A DNA stretch of 64,000 nucleotides, taken from assembly GCF_963422355.1 (NCBI RefSeq), contig NC_085094.1, positions 1,290,001 to 1,354,000 on the forward strand. The letters are read 5' to 3'. Source of the DNA: Corticium candelabrum (lineage: Eukaryota; Porifera; Homoscleromorpha; Homosclerophorida; Plakinidae). Shown piece after piece: positions 28,001-36,714 of this stretch. Within the stretch, counting starts at the first letter, position 1. The number at the start of each line of letters is the position of its first letter. The translations under genes and the position numbers were made by a program. Under the pieces are notes generated by a model. The model saw nothing but the letters and a program-made list of their open reading frames with translations. It was not told the origin of the DNA and did no database searches.

Positions 28001-30666
28001 ATGACCCGCTACTACAAAAGACCTATGCTGCTGATAGAGTTTGATGAAGCTAGATCATTTAGTCTTCAGGTCATTAACTAAGTCTGTTCTATATATTACT
28101 AATTATATTAATTTTCAAGTGTTGTTGTTTAGCCACGATCAGCTGTTGGCAGTGAGATCTCAAGCTTGAGCATTCCTTCGAAATTAGCTCTTTTAACCCT
28201 TCACTTTCAGAAGGTTAGACAAGGACTTGTTTATTTGTATGAATGTAGATGCAGTAGTTTGAAACTTTTACAGTTACGCATTCTTTGGTGTCAGAGTCCG
28301 TATGCTACAGCTGAGTTGTTTCAGTCTTTAAAAGTTAGACGGTATTTGACACTGACAGAAACAGTGTTATGCTAATTCAAGTACTATTTTAGGAAGAACA
28401 ACGACAACCAGATTCTGCAATAGCAGCAACAATTGGCACTGATTCAGAAAGTGTGAAACATCAAGGCATGGTGTATAATTCTGCTCCTCAAGACTTTTTG
28501 CTGAGACTGCCGGGAATAACGTTCAAGAACTACAGGTTGAGCACATAACAGTAACATTGGAGTAGACAGTAAACAGATTGGTTGTTGTAAAGCATAATTA
28601 GTTACTAAACTTTAATTAATGCAGTTTTTTGAAAATTTTCTTACTTTGTGTCTGTCTATTTCATCAGTCTGTTTGTCTGTTTGTTTGTGGTTTTGTCTGT
28701 TTGTCTGTCTGTCTGTTTGTTTGTGGTTTTGTCTGTTTGTCTGTCTGTCTGTTTGTTTGTCTCTCTTTTGATTGTTTGTCAGTGAACATAAATTGTGGTT
28801 TATTTTCTATTTGTCTGTCTTTCTTTTTTGTCAGTGAACAAATGTTTTCTTTGTATGAGTGTTGATTTGGTAGAGTTAAGTACTAGTCTTGATTGTGGAC
28901 ATTCAGCACCACATTCATTAATTAATCATAGCAACTGCTTAGTCTGGTTTTAATGTGTGACATTGAACGTTTTTACAGTTTAAGACAAAATAGAGCAATC
29001 GGTTTGTTTGTCAGTGGTGTGCTTGTGAAATTTATATTGCCATTCATCTCCGTATTTGTATCTGTGTCTGTGCTATCTGTCTACGTGATGGATGGCTTGT
29101 TCCATTGCCAATTTGTTTTGTCTGTCTGTTCGTGTGTCTCTTTATCTATCTGTTTGTCTGTCTTTTGTCTGTCTGTCAACACCACATAATTAATTGTTAC
29201 AATTGCTGTGCTAAGGTTACAGTAATGTGGTCTGTGGACCATTGATTGAACAAAACAACTAAGGAAGGGACGGGTGTGTACAGACAATTGGAATGCAGCA
29301 CATGTGCATATTGTTATAGCTGGTGTATTAGCCTGCCAGTCGATGTGATGATGCATTAGCATGCTTTCAAGAGGTATCCAATAGATATCGAATGTCGACA
29401 ATCCACCTGCTCGTTAATGTTTGAAAGCTTCTTTCTCATGCTTTTCATGTTTATTAGCAGGTTCCAGTAAATGTGCAGCAGTGGTTTTGTAATCTAACCT
29501 AGCAGCTGAGGGTTTATCACTTTAGTGCTTCTTTTTGGTTTAATTTAATGTGCAATTTTAACACACAGGACATATTTAGAGATAGATATGAACTTTGTCT
29601 GTGTATTTAATTAATTAATTAATTAATTACCATATTTCAGTTTACAGTTTAAGTCAACATAAAAATAATCTGCTTGTCTGTCTGTCTGTCTGTCTGTCAT
29701 ACCTCAGTCTTTGTCTGGGCTTATGGCAAATCCAGTAAAACTCCAGAATTGCCTGAGCTCGGATATTGCTGAAGGAAATGCAGCAACATGTGATATGCAA
29801 GCATGCTCTGTCAAACATGCTGCAAGAATAAGGTCATGTCATGGATGTGGAGCAGAATCATGGCTTTAATCTATTCCTTCAGCACCAAAATTTGTTCTAA
29901 AGTCCTCAGAATGTTGTGTGGCAGCATTTTTTGAGACTTGGTATTTCTTTACCATATTTCCAGATTGTTACCAAGTGTGATTTTGGTAGAAGCCTTGATG
30001 AACATGGTTATCATCTATTGACCTGCAAGTTTGGCGGTGGCCCAGTATTGCAACACAATACAATCATGTCAACTTGGGCTAAATGTTTAGACGAGTTAAA
30101 TATTCTTCATCAAGTTGAGCCAAGAAATAGGTATACTGACTCTGAGAACAGGCCGGATATAACAACATATGATCCCGCTGGACACTTGACAAAAGACTTG
30201 GACATTTCACTTGCTTATCCACATTCTTGTGACATCGCACAATCAGCTGCCAAAATATCAGGTTATGCAGCTGAGTTGAGAGAAAACGCAAAATGACAAA
30301 ATATGGTCAACAGCAGTGTATAGCAGGATCTGATACAACGTGTATTCCACTGGTTTTGAACACTTTGGCTTTTGGGGCCCTATGGCTAAGACTATCTCGA
30401 TAAGATCTCCAAAATTTCAAGAAAAGATGCAAATGGAAAAGCAGCAAAACAGACTCTAGAGACAGATGGAGAAAGCAACTGTCTGTAGTTGTACAGTCTT
30501 GCAACTCTCGTGTGATTTTAAAAAGTTCTCGAAGTTGTCTAAGTGCAATTTTGATGATTTTTTGTATGATAAAGACGTTCAACATTTTGTTCATTGACTG
30601 TCATTGTTATGCATATACATAAAGTTAGCAATTGTTATTGGTAGAGTAAGAGTTCTAATATAACAA

Positions 30667-30705
<39 letters not shown>

Positions 30706-31472
30706 TTCTGTCTGTTTGTCTGTCTGTCTGTCTGTTGATCCATTAGGTCTGAATTGATGAACAGAGTAATGGACTGAGGAGGATTTGTATACTTCTGAAG
30801 ATTTGCTTGTTGTATCTTAGAATCAGTAAAACCATCTGTCTGTTTGTCTGTTTGTCTGTCTGTCAAGAACAAAGTTGTCTAACAATGAGATAGATGTAGA
30901 CAAATTGTTTGATATAGATGTACAATTAGGCCACGTTTGTTGATAATTTTAAAGAGTAGTTGATGAAAAGTGTCTGTCTATCTGTCTGTCTGTTTGTCTG
31001 TCTATCACTTTTATTTGAATCATATGTTACCGCAATGTATATACTATATGTGAATTCCAACTACTATCGGTAATATCTTGTTTAACTGTTACGTTAACTG
31101 TACTAGTAGCCTAGATCTATGCATACTAAACAGTATAGAGTTTTCTTTGTGCCACAGCCCATGTCTGTGTAGGCAGTGGCTGCAGTTGTGCCCATGCAAG
31201 ACGTATTGATGAATAACCACTGTTTGTCTGTCTGTTTGTTTATCTAGCTATGTTATTGTGCATGGCGTAGGAACTTGTGCATACTTGGATGTTTACATTT
31301 TTCATTGGTTCTCAGGTATGTCATGAATCAAGTGGAGAACATTGCGCAGCTTAGTCAAATGAGCATTGAGAAGCTGAAGGATTTGCTTGGGAATGACAGT
31401 GGAGCCAATGATATGTGGAATTTCTTTCATGTAAAGTCTGATTCAGTTGGTAGTTCCAAGAAGTTGCGGTAA
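1721..31472 (+). CDS. ERCC4: DNA repair endonuclease XPF (ERCC4), 28 coding exons
   Basis: Catalytic subunit of the XPF-ERCC1 structure-specific nuclease, which cuts 5' of bulky lesions in nucleotide excision repair and acts in crosslink repair, in the nucleus. Exons: 1721-1794, 5319-5415, 12739-12827, 18215-18337, 18391-18448, 18536-18688, 18758-18871, 18935-19027, 19094-19149, 22661-22714, 24522-24594, 24666-24730, 24789-24868, 24934-24998, 25052-25121, 25178-25299, 26836-26999, 27057-27150, 27207-27281, 27350-27412, 27476-27613, 27680-27766, 27836-27921, 27982-28069, 28133-28213, 28274-28333, 28393-28535, 31316-31472. All phases match; 873 codons (human protein about 916). Seen: N-terminal helicase-like region opening LLEYE-like and containing [12 protein letters not shown]; a basic GRGQ-repeat linker (about residues 431-462); the ERCC4 nuclease with GD at 671-672, ERK at 682-684 and Asp688; and a C-terminal HhH2 domain (from about 806, FLLRLPG). 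Start 1721 is chosen for its strong context and family fit; in-frame ATGs also lie at 1646 and 1706. Introns 3 and 5 use GC donors. Recognition is from remembered family conservation. Confidence 0.95.
4397..4481. repeat. (CA)n microsatellite
   Basis: About 85 bp of CA dinucleotides with one interruption (CC), in ERCC4 intron 1. It produces long artificial VCVC reading frames on the minus strand. Confidence 0.95.
4512..4790 (-). pseudogene. Retroelement-derived C-terminal C2H2 finger fragment
   Basis: The minus strand reads [15 protein letters not shown], then [17 protein letters not shown], then a C2H2 finger (CDVCGRSC...GLWRHKQSH) and a stop. This resembles the finger that ends many invertebrate reverse-transcriptase proteins (RWKDTVK...DR..WR....C..C.R.C.SRIGL..H.R.H), known to me from memory. 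Only the last ~90 codons remain, abutting a CA repeat, so it is a 5'-truncated copy. Confidence 0.6.
4790..4990 (-). mobile_element. tRNA-derived SINE with (GT)n tail
   Basis: On the minus strand a tRNA-like head reads GTGTTATAGCTCAATTGG, containing an A box (minus strand of 4961-4977), and further on AGTTCAAGTC, a B box (4905-4914). The 63-base spacing fits a tRNA with a long variable arm. After the head comes a unique ~50-base AT-rich body, then a GT run (the CA run at 4790-4850). This head-body-simple-tail order is typical of tRNA SINEs. A lone tRNA pseudogene is the alternative. Confidence 0.55.
5022..5073. repeat. (GC)n(CA)n microsatellite
   Basis: A cgcgcgcg start runs into about 45 bp of CA repeats, in ERCC4 intron 1 near the SINE. 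Confidence 0.92.
5494..5595 (-). repeat. 3' LTR of the gypsy element
   Basis: 102 bp, TGTAGT...ACTACA ends, identical by eye to 9749-9850. It contains a doubled 13-bp motif (cccgtatatagta). The LTR is unusually short. Confidence 0.93.
5650..9573 (-). CDS. Gag-Pol polyprotein of the gypsy element
   Basis: A single 1307-codon frame without a stop or frameshift. Order (approximate residues): gag region 1-210; two CCHC zinc knuckles (217-252); aspartic protease with VVIDSGA (about 305-313); reverse transcriptase with [12 protein letters not shown] and the active-site motif ISDDILV near 596, carrying Ser where many elements have Tyr-Val or Tyr-Ile before DD; RNase H starting [13 protein letters not shown] near 740; integrase with an HHCC zinc region (HEGHQGI near 946, CRTCHACQ) and core Asp (ADILGPL, about 1011), Asp (TDNGSQF, about 1065) and Glu (NGEVERQN, about 1098). 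The RT-RNaseH-integrase order is that of Ty3/gypsy. Gag and Pol are fused in one frame, so no frameshift signal is needed. Confidence 0.96.
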   Translation of the reverse strand: MEIPPVERFQFPDESTSDLGANWEKWKRSFQYYLDGRGIHQDTRKRALLLHSAGPRVQTIFETLDDTGNTYASAIQSLDTYFQPLVNKYYERYRFRQIRQQQGEAIDRFVSRLRQQAAKCSFADSDENILDQLIEKCDGSRVRSKLLEEGNDLTLEKAISLARMLESVAAQERDISSQQDAGPSTERTLRVESTWKDRQAKSKGKPQAKKPQHAKQCSRCGLEGHGPTDAKCPAKKVECNKCHKQGHYARMCKTKSNGSKTGKVLMTEESQCKQGECLSKSDSEYVFAVNHEHATAVIRIGGVDTQVVIDSGACSNIMSQQEFTRLKHKGMKYKSCKVKKTLYTYGSTRPLSVVGGFDTEVASEGKQMTTQFIVVRCSGPTLLGRQTAPELHLLTLGSVREDNTIGRKELIQEYSDCFSGLGKLKDFQLKIHIDESVTPVAQQPRRIPFGLRDKVEAELNHLLEADVIEEVQGPTSWISPVVVIPKKGSQVRICVDMRRANEAVIRERHPIPTVDEVVEELRHSKHFSRLDLKKGFHQIELDETSRPITTFVTHKGLFRYKRLMFGVSSAPEAYQRIIQQTLSGCEGTTNISDDILVHGVSKAEHDLRLRAVLDRIRDRGLTLNAEKCDFDMDKLKFMGHVISKEGISPADDKVASIMATRDPKTATEVRSFLGIVNFCAKFIPDLATIADPLRKCARANQSFVWTKTEAEAFATIKNRLRDATALAVFDRTAHTSVVADASPVGLGAVLWQEQDGMKKPISYASRSLTDVERRYSQTEKEALGLVWACERFNLYLAGRKFDLITDHRPLQTIYGPRSKPSARIERWVLRLQPYDFNVIYTPGKYNIADPLSRLSLRDQGGENDEYIKFVAREAAPSSISPRQIEEASKEDSELQSLRRSIREGNQANVPANYKHVFGELTIVGYIVLRNCRIVIPTKLRNQVLQLAHEGHQGITKCKDRLRTKVWWPGVDREMERMCRTCHACQITQLPSHPPPMKRTQLPTGPWITIAADILGPLPTGEYLLVVVDYYSRYFEVDLLKRIRASDIISRLKTTFSRYGAPYTMITDNGSQFTDHSFERFLKDYGVEHSTSPPLWPRANGEVERQNRTLLHAMQTAQVEGKDWRQELYIFLMAYRTTPHSTTGISPADAFFQRKVRCKLPTLGLQDTSVFDGQMRDEDLRKKEEGKRHGDIAVKAQTDDIKVGDKVLLRQQKTNKLTTTYEWQPYNVISRAGAEVVISNGNKTLRRHISHTRPYEEGQTPSVQEKESTNDLDEHFPTQQAKQTTKEGRPRRERQPPVRLKDYSLSQA
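9749..9850 (-). repeat. 5' LTR of the gypsy element
   Basis: Second copy of the 102-bp LTR, followed on the plus strand by the CATGG target duplication. The 175-bp leader between this LTR and the Gag start (9574-9748) holds the primer binding site. Confidence 0.93.
9856..10837. other. ERCC4 intron 2, no gene seen
   Basis: Unique-looking AT-rich intron between the gypsy element and the tandem duplication. Reading frames are short and show no recognisable domain. Confidence 0.4.
10838..12690. repeat. Two diverged tandem copies of a ~0.9-1.0 kb unit
   Basis: Starting at about 10838 and again at about 11886, the same series of segments recurs: gtagcgag-gttatagtagtcgtc, short clusters of cgacggaagta, ccatgt-aacaactttggaatgt, a tgataaga...cctgtc..ttctcagcca block, a ttgttgaggcta block, and a cgcctagggtt-agca block (about 11704 and 12610). 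The copies differ by many substitutions and indels. No coding frame is conserved. Lies in ERCC4 intron 2. Confidence 0.85.
13007..13040. repeat. (TA)n microsatellite
   Basis: About 34 bp of pure AT dinucleotides in ERCC4 intron 3. Confidence 0.95.
14270..14640. repeat. Scattered copies of a gccccatgctcgaataatg motif
   Basis: At least seven imperfect copies of an 18-20 bp motif (tgccccatgctcgaatagtg and variants) occur at about 14273-14370 and 14588-14632 in ERCC4 intron 3, separated by unrelated sequence. They look like the ends of one repeat whose interior is unique. No coding content. Confidence 0.65.
15258..17345 (-). pseudogene. Decayed copy of a repetitive invertebrate protein family
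   Basis: Broken frames in order on the minus strand: VSEDCIIC (about 17320), [20 protein letters not shown] (near 17000), [17 protein letters not shown] with [14 protein letters not shown] (about 16890-16700), [20 protein letters not shown] (about 16550), [12 protein letters not shown] (about 16310), [21 protein letters not shown] (about 15590), [16 protein letters not shown] and [20 protein letters not shown] (15480-15360), ending TRGRGMTE. These match, from memory, a multi-copy family in corals and sponges that has an N-terminal CxxC element and a GNW.LHL..v.eMLPYfaa.gh.nYtk C-terminal part. Frames are interrupted several times. It is probably mobile-element cargo; its biochemical role is unknown to me. 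Sits antisense in ERCC4 intron 3. Confidence 0.6.
17674..18119 (-). other. Unidentified frame pair in ERCC4 intron 3
   Basis: Two overlapping minus-strand frames (17889-18119 and 17674-18024) would join with one frameshift into about 140 residues ([20 protein letters not shown], then [19 protein letters not shown], then [14 protein letters not shown]). I recognise no family. It may be another piece of decayed mobile DNA. Confidence 0.25.
20951..21206 (+). mobile_element. MITE copy 1 (GGGGCGTAGCGTG family)
   Basis: Begins ggggagtagcgtcgcatggg and ends in a diverged inverse of the same start (catgctatgccc). The interior shares with the copies at 37791 and 39669 the segments cccatcatttgtag, ggtcataaaa, tatagtatata, ccagtctggatctgccactg, aataaaagt and ccatttctagaggtca. 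No coding capacity. Lies in ERCC4 intron 9. Confidence 0.8.
21340..22505. mobile_element. Foldback element with ~350-bp inverted arms
   Basis: The left arm (about 21340-21690) and right arm (about 22140-22505) are inverted copies. Matching blocks are: aatttttaacta; ttacaaaattgaaaattgag; ttactacat.taagaaa; cagctgcactttccggccaa; tatattctat; tcttcagtgacagcacct; ggcactgtctcttcaaggt-type; and gtcgattgta. The ~450-bp centre has no recognisable gene. The arms are diverged by substitutions and short indels, so the insertion is not recent. Lies in ERCC4 intron 9, next to MITE copy 1. Confidence 0.85.
28676..28765 (+). repeat. (TGTC/TGTT)n low-complexity tract
   Basis: Repeated gtctgtctgtctgtttgtttg, in ERCC4 intron 27. 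Further tracts of the same tetranucleotide lie at about 29671-29698, 30668-30732, 30836-30864 and 30972-31004, giving this intron an unusually CTGT-rich plus strand. Confidence 0.9.
29700..30585 (+). pseudogene. Non-LTR-type reverse transcriptase C-terminal remnant
   Basis: The plus strand reads, with a stop and frame breaks, [29 protein letters not shown], then an open stretch [48 protein letters not shown], then [14 protein letters not shown] and a C-rich/RVILKS-like end. This order (R..SC.G..A..WL, then D.HG.H...CK.GG....H, then RPD....D) is that of the region after the RT domain in a class of marine-invertebrate retroelements, from memory. The RPD...D pair may be nuclease-like. The RT core is absent, so this is a 5'-truncated dead copy in ERCC4 intron 27. 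Confidence 0.65.
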
Positions 31473-31521
31473 TGATGGTCAACAAAATTAATATGAATAA
31501 TTAATGTTAATTAGATATACA

Positions 31522-31527
31522 AATAAA
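31522..31527 (+). promoter_or_regulatory. Candidate polyadenylation signal of ERCC4
   Basis: A canonical AATAAA lies about 50 bases after the ERCC4 stop codon in AT-rich DNA. It is the first such hexamer downstream, so the 3' UTR would be short. Not tested against transcripts. Confidence 0.45.
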
Positions 31528-31889
31528 CAGTCATCTTTATAGCGCAGTCACTTAGCTATATTAATGATTGATTTGTACATTGTTATGTATTTGACTTCTA
31601 TGAGATTGATTATGTGACAAAAATGCAAGATTGTATTTTTCAAAATAATTCTCTTAATTAACTTTAAGCGATATCGGAGTTCTGTTTGAATTTATGGAGG
31701 CTCTCAGTTTCCTGTGAAGTCGTTAGTTTGCTATGACACCAACGTCTAAGAACAGGTATTTTGCTGTGATACGTTTTTTTATCTATGCGTAATATAAACG
31801 CGGCAAGTTAATTCTTTGTGTATGCATAATATTGTGCATTTAGGGGCTTGAAAAGATCATGAGACAATTGACGTTAATTACAAATCTGC

Positions 31890-31890
<1 letters not shown>

Positions 31891-31953
<63 letters not shown>
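31891..31953. repeat. (CG)n(CA)n microsatellite
   Basis: cacacacgcgcgcgcacacac... to 31953, downstream of ERCC4. Confidence 0.95.
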
Positions 31954-31956
<3 letters not shown>

Positions 31957-33224
31957 AATGTCAATTTAGATGTCAATATCAATACGTATGTACTTGTTTG
32001 GATTCTCTCTCAGTTATCTCAATGCAGTATTGTCTGAGTATTAACAGTATTAAACTGCTATTTATTTAATTAAAACTAAAGTTGGTTCAAGTGGATACTA
32101 TTGCGTGATTTGATTGTGAACATCAACTGACTACCTATGAAGAATGAAGTAAATAACTTTTGGTGCTTGCATATAGCAATGATAGATTTCCCATCCGTCA
32201 TAGTGGAGACCATATCTGTAGGCACTTTGAATTCCTCATCAATGAGACGAAGTAGGAAGAAAGGGTTTTGTTGCGGACAGTGGCGTAGCCAGGCTTCGTA
32301 GACTAGGAGCCAAGTATACAGGCGTCATTTCAATAGTTGGAAAATTTGTTGCATACCAAAAATGAAAAGAAAAAGCACATTAGTGTTTTGCATACTGAGG
32401 TCTTAGCCCAACCCACTCGTCTCAGCTAAGGTTTCCAATACATTCGTCTAGCTATTAGAACAAGGTGCAAAGCGTCTCCAGACTTGCGTACTAACTGTAC
32501 TACAGGTCAGTCGCTTCGTCCAACAAACAGACGCGCTGTCATGGACAATGCACGTTCCCTTTCGCATATTTCCGTGGAGCGCCAAATTGCTGTCGAAGAC
32601 GACACTGTAGATATATAGTGATATTTGCAACAACACCGCCGCCGCTCAGCCACGCACACCTTCAAGCTGTCAGACAGCAGAACCACTATGCAGAAACACT
32701 GTGGAACAAGCAAAATGTTACAAGTCAGGTACAGCTACACGTACCGCATGGCGCCTGAATCCAGCACCTTCGGTGTCTAGACGCCTGGTTGTTGGTGGGA
32801 AAACATGCTCGTGCAAATTAGACTAGGTGTTGTTTTTAGGTGCTAAACCCTTATGTAAAACTAACACCATGTACAGGATGGGCGTCCGATGGCCGAATTC
32901 TCGTTAGCAGCTACCAAACAAAGAGAGGTGAAGCCTTATGATGACATCACGTTCGTCCTATTGGTCGGAATAGCGTCATTTGCATCTGCGCTAATAAACG
33001 GTCGTACAGTTGATAAGACGACATACTATACCCTTAGCCCGGATATCCGGGCCTCGGGTAGTTATCAGTTTGGTTGTCTAGTAGTGCACCTCGCGCTAGA
33101 TAGCTATTTAGTTGCTGTGCAAGTTGCAGAAGCCTGAGCTGTTTCGTTTCAACCTAGACGTTACTCGCTAATTTGACCGCACGTTTTCACTCACAGGACT
33201 CTAGAAAAAAAGCACTACATACTA

Positions 33225-35367
33225 AAAAAAAGTCTGTTCACGCATTAGATGGACTGAGGAATTCGGCGCGTAGCAGGACTATTGTATGGGTTTCCGAGGT
33301 CTAATTGATATCGATGGACAGCTCTTGAAGAGCTTAATTCAATTATAATAATCATATATTTCTTGCTATGAACAGAAGACCAGCATAAGCAACTTCTGGA
33401 ATTGTAATGAGTTAGCGAGTGGAGACAAGCTTAATCAGATCAATCTAGAGACAACCCCCAGTGAGATAACTCTTTATCAAATTAAGGTGTGTAACAAAAT
33501 ACTAATGACGCAAACAATTAGAAACTCATGGTACAATCAAGCATTGATTGATTTTCTGTGGCTTGCATTTGATCTTCGTCATAGCTCTCTGTGGAATCAG
33601 ACTCACCAGCATCTGACTTTTCGTTAGGGTTTACTTCAATTACCATCTGTTCCACTATGTTGTCGATGAGGCCGTCCATCTTCCAGTAATGGTCTTTCAC
33701 GTACGTGTCTGACGCATGCTTCCCACTTATCTGGAGTTACACGCGGTATTCCTTCATGACAGAGTCTTTTAATGTTTTCCATAGTGAATCTAGAGGCTCC
33801 TGTGTTGTTTCTAGCTGCGTAGCCCTTTACCTGCGCCCATGCTCGCAGTGGCCTACAGGAAGTCTGACACAGCTCATATCAAACTTTGCTGCAAGTACAT
33901 CTGTTGATACACTGGGGTAGGATTTTGTAGTTTAACTAGAGTCGGCAATTCAGCCTTCAACATCTTTTGATCATGTGGAACTCTATGCCTTGTGAGCCAG
34001 TCAATCATGTCTTGCTTTTTTGTCGATTTAGTTGGAATTTTTTCTATGACAGCATTGTGATACTTGGCATTGTCAAGTACAATGATTGACTGTCTTGGGC
34101 AATTGGGCAAGAGTTTTTTTCAAACCATTCCATAAAATGAGATATGTTCATCTCTTTGTGGTAATCCCCAGAGTCTTTCTCTCCAACGAAAACCAACTCT
34201 GCCTCTAAAATCCATCCTTTTTCCCAACCAGCATGTAAAACAATCAGTCTTTTCCCTTTTCCACTTGGAATTCTCAAACCACCTAGTCCATCATAATCAA
34301 GCCAACACTTCTCTAGGGTGTGCCTCTGATTTAGCCAAGTCTCATCAAGATATATTATAGGTCTTTTTGCTTCTTTAAATTGTTTGATTTCCTTGAGGTA
34401 GCTGGCCATTGATGCTATGATTTTATGTTGTTCATAGAGTGCTTTCTTTTTATCCATTTTTCTGTACCTAAACCCCATTTCATGCACAGTTTTGTACAAA
34501 GTTGTTCTCGAAAATGGATGTTCTGCCTCCTCAACAAGAGCTGCACGAAGAGAAAACATAGTTGGATATATCTTGTCTGTATAGAATCTATGTATTCTCC
34601 GTCTGATGACGCCTTCTAGAAAGTTGTCAGTGTATTCCTTGACTTTGCCGCTGTGCTCCTTTCTGCCTCTTTTCTTTGGACTGGTGACATGACCTGTTTC
34701 TCTTTTCTCTTTAGTAATGTTGTACACTGTTGACCTGCTCAATCCTGTAGCTGCAACTACTCTTTCAACTGGTTGGTCGAGCAACAGTACACCACTTTCT
34801 TTTTCTTTTTCAAAAAATTCATGCAGAGAAAGAACCAGGGACTTCTCTCTGAACTTCTCAAATGATATCCCTTGCTCTTTGCCATAAGTAATTAAAAGGT
34901 AACAGCAGACTGGAACAAATAGACTTGAAAACCAAAATATAGCAATAGCCTACCTAGGAAAGTCAAGGTCTTATATAGTGGGCTGTGTGTCAAAAGGTCA
35001 TTCTTGGTGTTGGAAATCTTCACACAATGTTCTAAACTGTTCTTGTTTTGGACTTTCACCTCCGGTCTGGGGAATCTGTTGGGAATCTGGTTCAATTTGG
35101 AGAAATCGCAGTGCATGGGTCTCAACAGAATGGAATTCTATATTATACCGCAAAGCTGTAGGTTTGAGCGTTGCATCTCTCTTTCTGCTCTCAGAGTTGT
35201 TTTGATACAGTATTTATTGGTTTGCGTCTCCGTGTGACAACACACGCCAAGAATGCAATCAGTCTAAGATAGCTTCTGATACAAACATAACATCCGGCTT
35301 TCTTGATAATCTGTTTAGCTAAGGTCCAACCCTCAGGCACGAGTCCATCTAATTCGTGAACAGACTT
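33225..35367 (-). mobile_element. Tc1/mariner-type DNA transposon, decayed
   Basis: The inverted ends read AAGTCTGTTCACGCATTAGA (from about 33230) and, inverted from 35367, AAGTCTGTTCACGAATTAGA, continuing alike for about 27 bases. Both ends are followed outward by TA (33223-33224, with a short A run between, and 35368-35369), the target duplication of the Tc1/mariner superfamily. A disrupted DDE transposase lies between them on the minus strand. Length about 2.15 kb. Confidence 0.85.
33518..34870 (-). pseudogene. Broken Tc1/IS630-like DDE transposase
   Basis: N-terminal helix-turn-helix (VVAATGLSRSTVYNITK), basic GRKEHSGK, then YLDETWLN with the first catalytic Asp (about 34340), GKGKRLIVLHAGWEKGW, IIVLDNAKYHN with the second Asp (about 34055), a GHCE segment likely holding the third acidic residue (about 33852), AWAQVKGYAARNN, and TPDKWEACVRHV. 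The frame changes at a poly-A run near 34108 (a one-base indel), stops again near 33840-33870, and shifts near 33700. At least three lesions, so no active enzyme. An upstream in-frame stretch (GISFEKFREKS) reaches about 34870. Confidence 0.85.
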
Positions 35368-35637
35368 TAGCTAGAGTGCTGCGAGGTTACGGAATAACCG
35401 ATGCACTGACACCTGCCAATCAATGAAGACCGTGAGAAGGGCCAAGGGAACTGGACACATTGACTCACTTGGGATTGTCGACATCTGATAGCTTCTTTGA
35501 TAACCTCTTGAAAGCATCACATTGACTGGCTTTTAGCTAACACCAGCAATAACAATGAGCGCATGCGCTGCATTTCAATTGTCGATCTTAATCCGGTTGA
35601 GTTAGTGGACCTCTACCGGGTTTCTATACCTCCACAA

Positions 35638-35690
35638 TAGTCTCGTGTAGCCAGACCCGCGGCGGAAAGGGGTCTGGCTACGCGAGACTA
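35638..35690. repeat. Near-perfect 21-bp inverted repeat (hairpin)
   Basis: The arms tagtctcgtgtagccagacc (35638 on) and its inverse ending at 35690 match at 20 of 21 positions around an 11-base loop (gcggcggaaag). It lies in non-coding DNA beyond the Tc1 element. Confidence 0.93.
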
Positions 35691-35783
35691 AATCTAGAGC
35701 TCACCCAAACTCCACAAGCTAGCAGGAACGATGGATAATTACTTTAGCACTACATTTTTGTAGATAGGCGTGGTCAATCAGAA

Positions 35784-35983
35784 ATGAAGCGGAGGACATT
35801 TCTAGGCTTTTTCGCAGTCCCTGTTAACGCGCGCAGGCTAGAAGCTACAGTACAGTGCCTCCTAACGCGAGCAGGAGGAAGCCTTTTGTGGGACGGAGCC
35901 TCTAGCCTGCGCGCGTTAAGAGAGAGTGTGAAAGAGGCTAGGTCTAAAGGACTTGCTAAACGATTCATCAAACAAAACGGCAC
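35784..35983. repeat. Foldback repeat with GC-rich arms
   Basis: ttaacgcgcgcaggctaga (about 35824-35842) is matched inversely by tctagcctgcgcgcgttaa (about 35901-35919). Weaker pairing extends outward (tctaggct / agcctaga-type) to about 60 bp per arm. The centre holds a further cctcc...ggagg pairing. Probably a small foldback MITE. Confidence 0.75.
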
Positions 35984-36677
35984 CCTAATTAATATGCGAA
36001 GCTTTCTTGAATTGCTTCCACAAGAGTGTTACCAGTTCCACTAGATTATTTCCGGATATTCCTGATAGAGCTCCTCAACCGGATTAGGTGACTTGTCTGT
36101 CCCCAAGGAATTACAGTAACCTTAGCGCATGCGCGCCTTGGGTTAACAACCAACAGCTGCGTCGTGCAACTCTCTCTGTGCGTAGGGTGTGAGGTGTTGA
36201 GCATGCAGGAGGTGATGCTGAAACGATAGTACAGTAAACTGGAAGTCATGCTATGACATCATTGCGGTATATTGTCATATAAGCTCTTCTTGGTAGTGTT
36301 GTTAGGAAGGATGTAATACAAAACCAGCAGTAATTTTCATGTGCGTCGAATTTGCTAGTACACTGTAACAGTAGTTAGCACATTCGCCCCAGGGTGCATA
36401 TTTTTGTTGTAATTAATTAACTTGTAATTTGACAGCGGTAAACCTTTGCCCGGTAATTTGCTTGTAGAAGATGTAAAAGTGGTGCAAGCTATACGTAGAA
36501 TCCGCTAACGAAGAAGTTGGTAAAGGTCAAGCTTCGAAATTCATAGCGGCGAATCCGTCAGTTTTCAGACCGCGAACTCGTATACACGCTGACGCAGACG
36601 ATGTCTTCGTATTAATGGAGTTTGTAGATAATAGGGTTTGTTGCGTGCACATAGAAGCATAAACGCATGCATGCAGC

Positions 36678-36714
36678 TCTCTCTCTCTCTCGCGCGCGCG
36701 CGCGCGCGCGCGCG
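36678..36714. repeat. (CT)n(CG)n microsatellite
   Basis: tctctctctctctc followed by about 22 bp of alternating cg, a potential Z-DNA tract. Confidence 0.93.

Larger units (their letters stand above)
31473..33222. other. Intergenic, repeats only
   Basis: ERCC4 3' flank. At about 32278 a segment begins cagtggcgtagccagg, a start I have seen on short repeats in many marine invertebrate genomes. Two frames (32507-32713 minus and 32889-33137 plus) show no family resemblance. No gene supported. Confidence 0.4.

Noticed and set aside
35774..36044. Overlapping frames on both strands with RRLEA motifs
   Set aside because: Both arise from the inverted-repeat arms of a foldback element.
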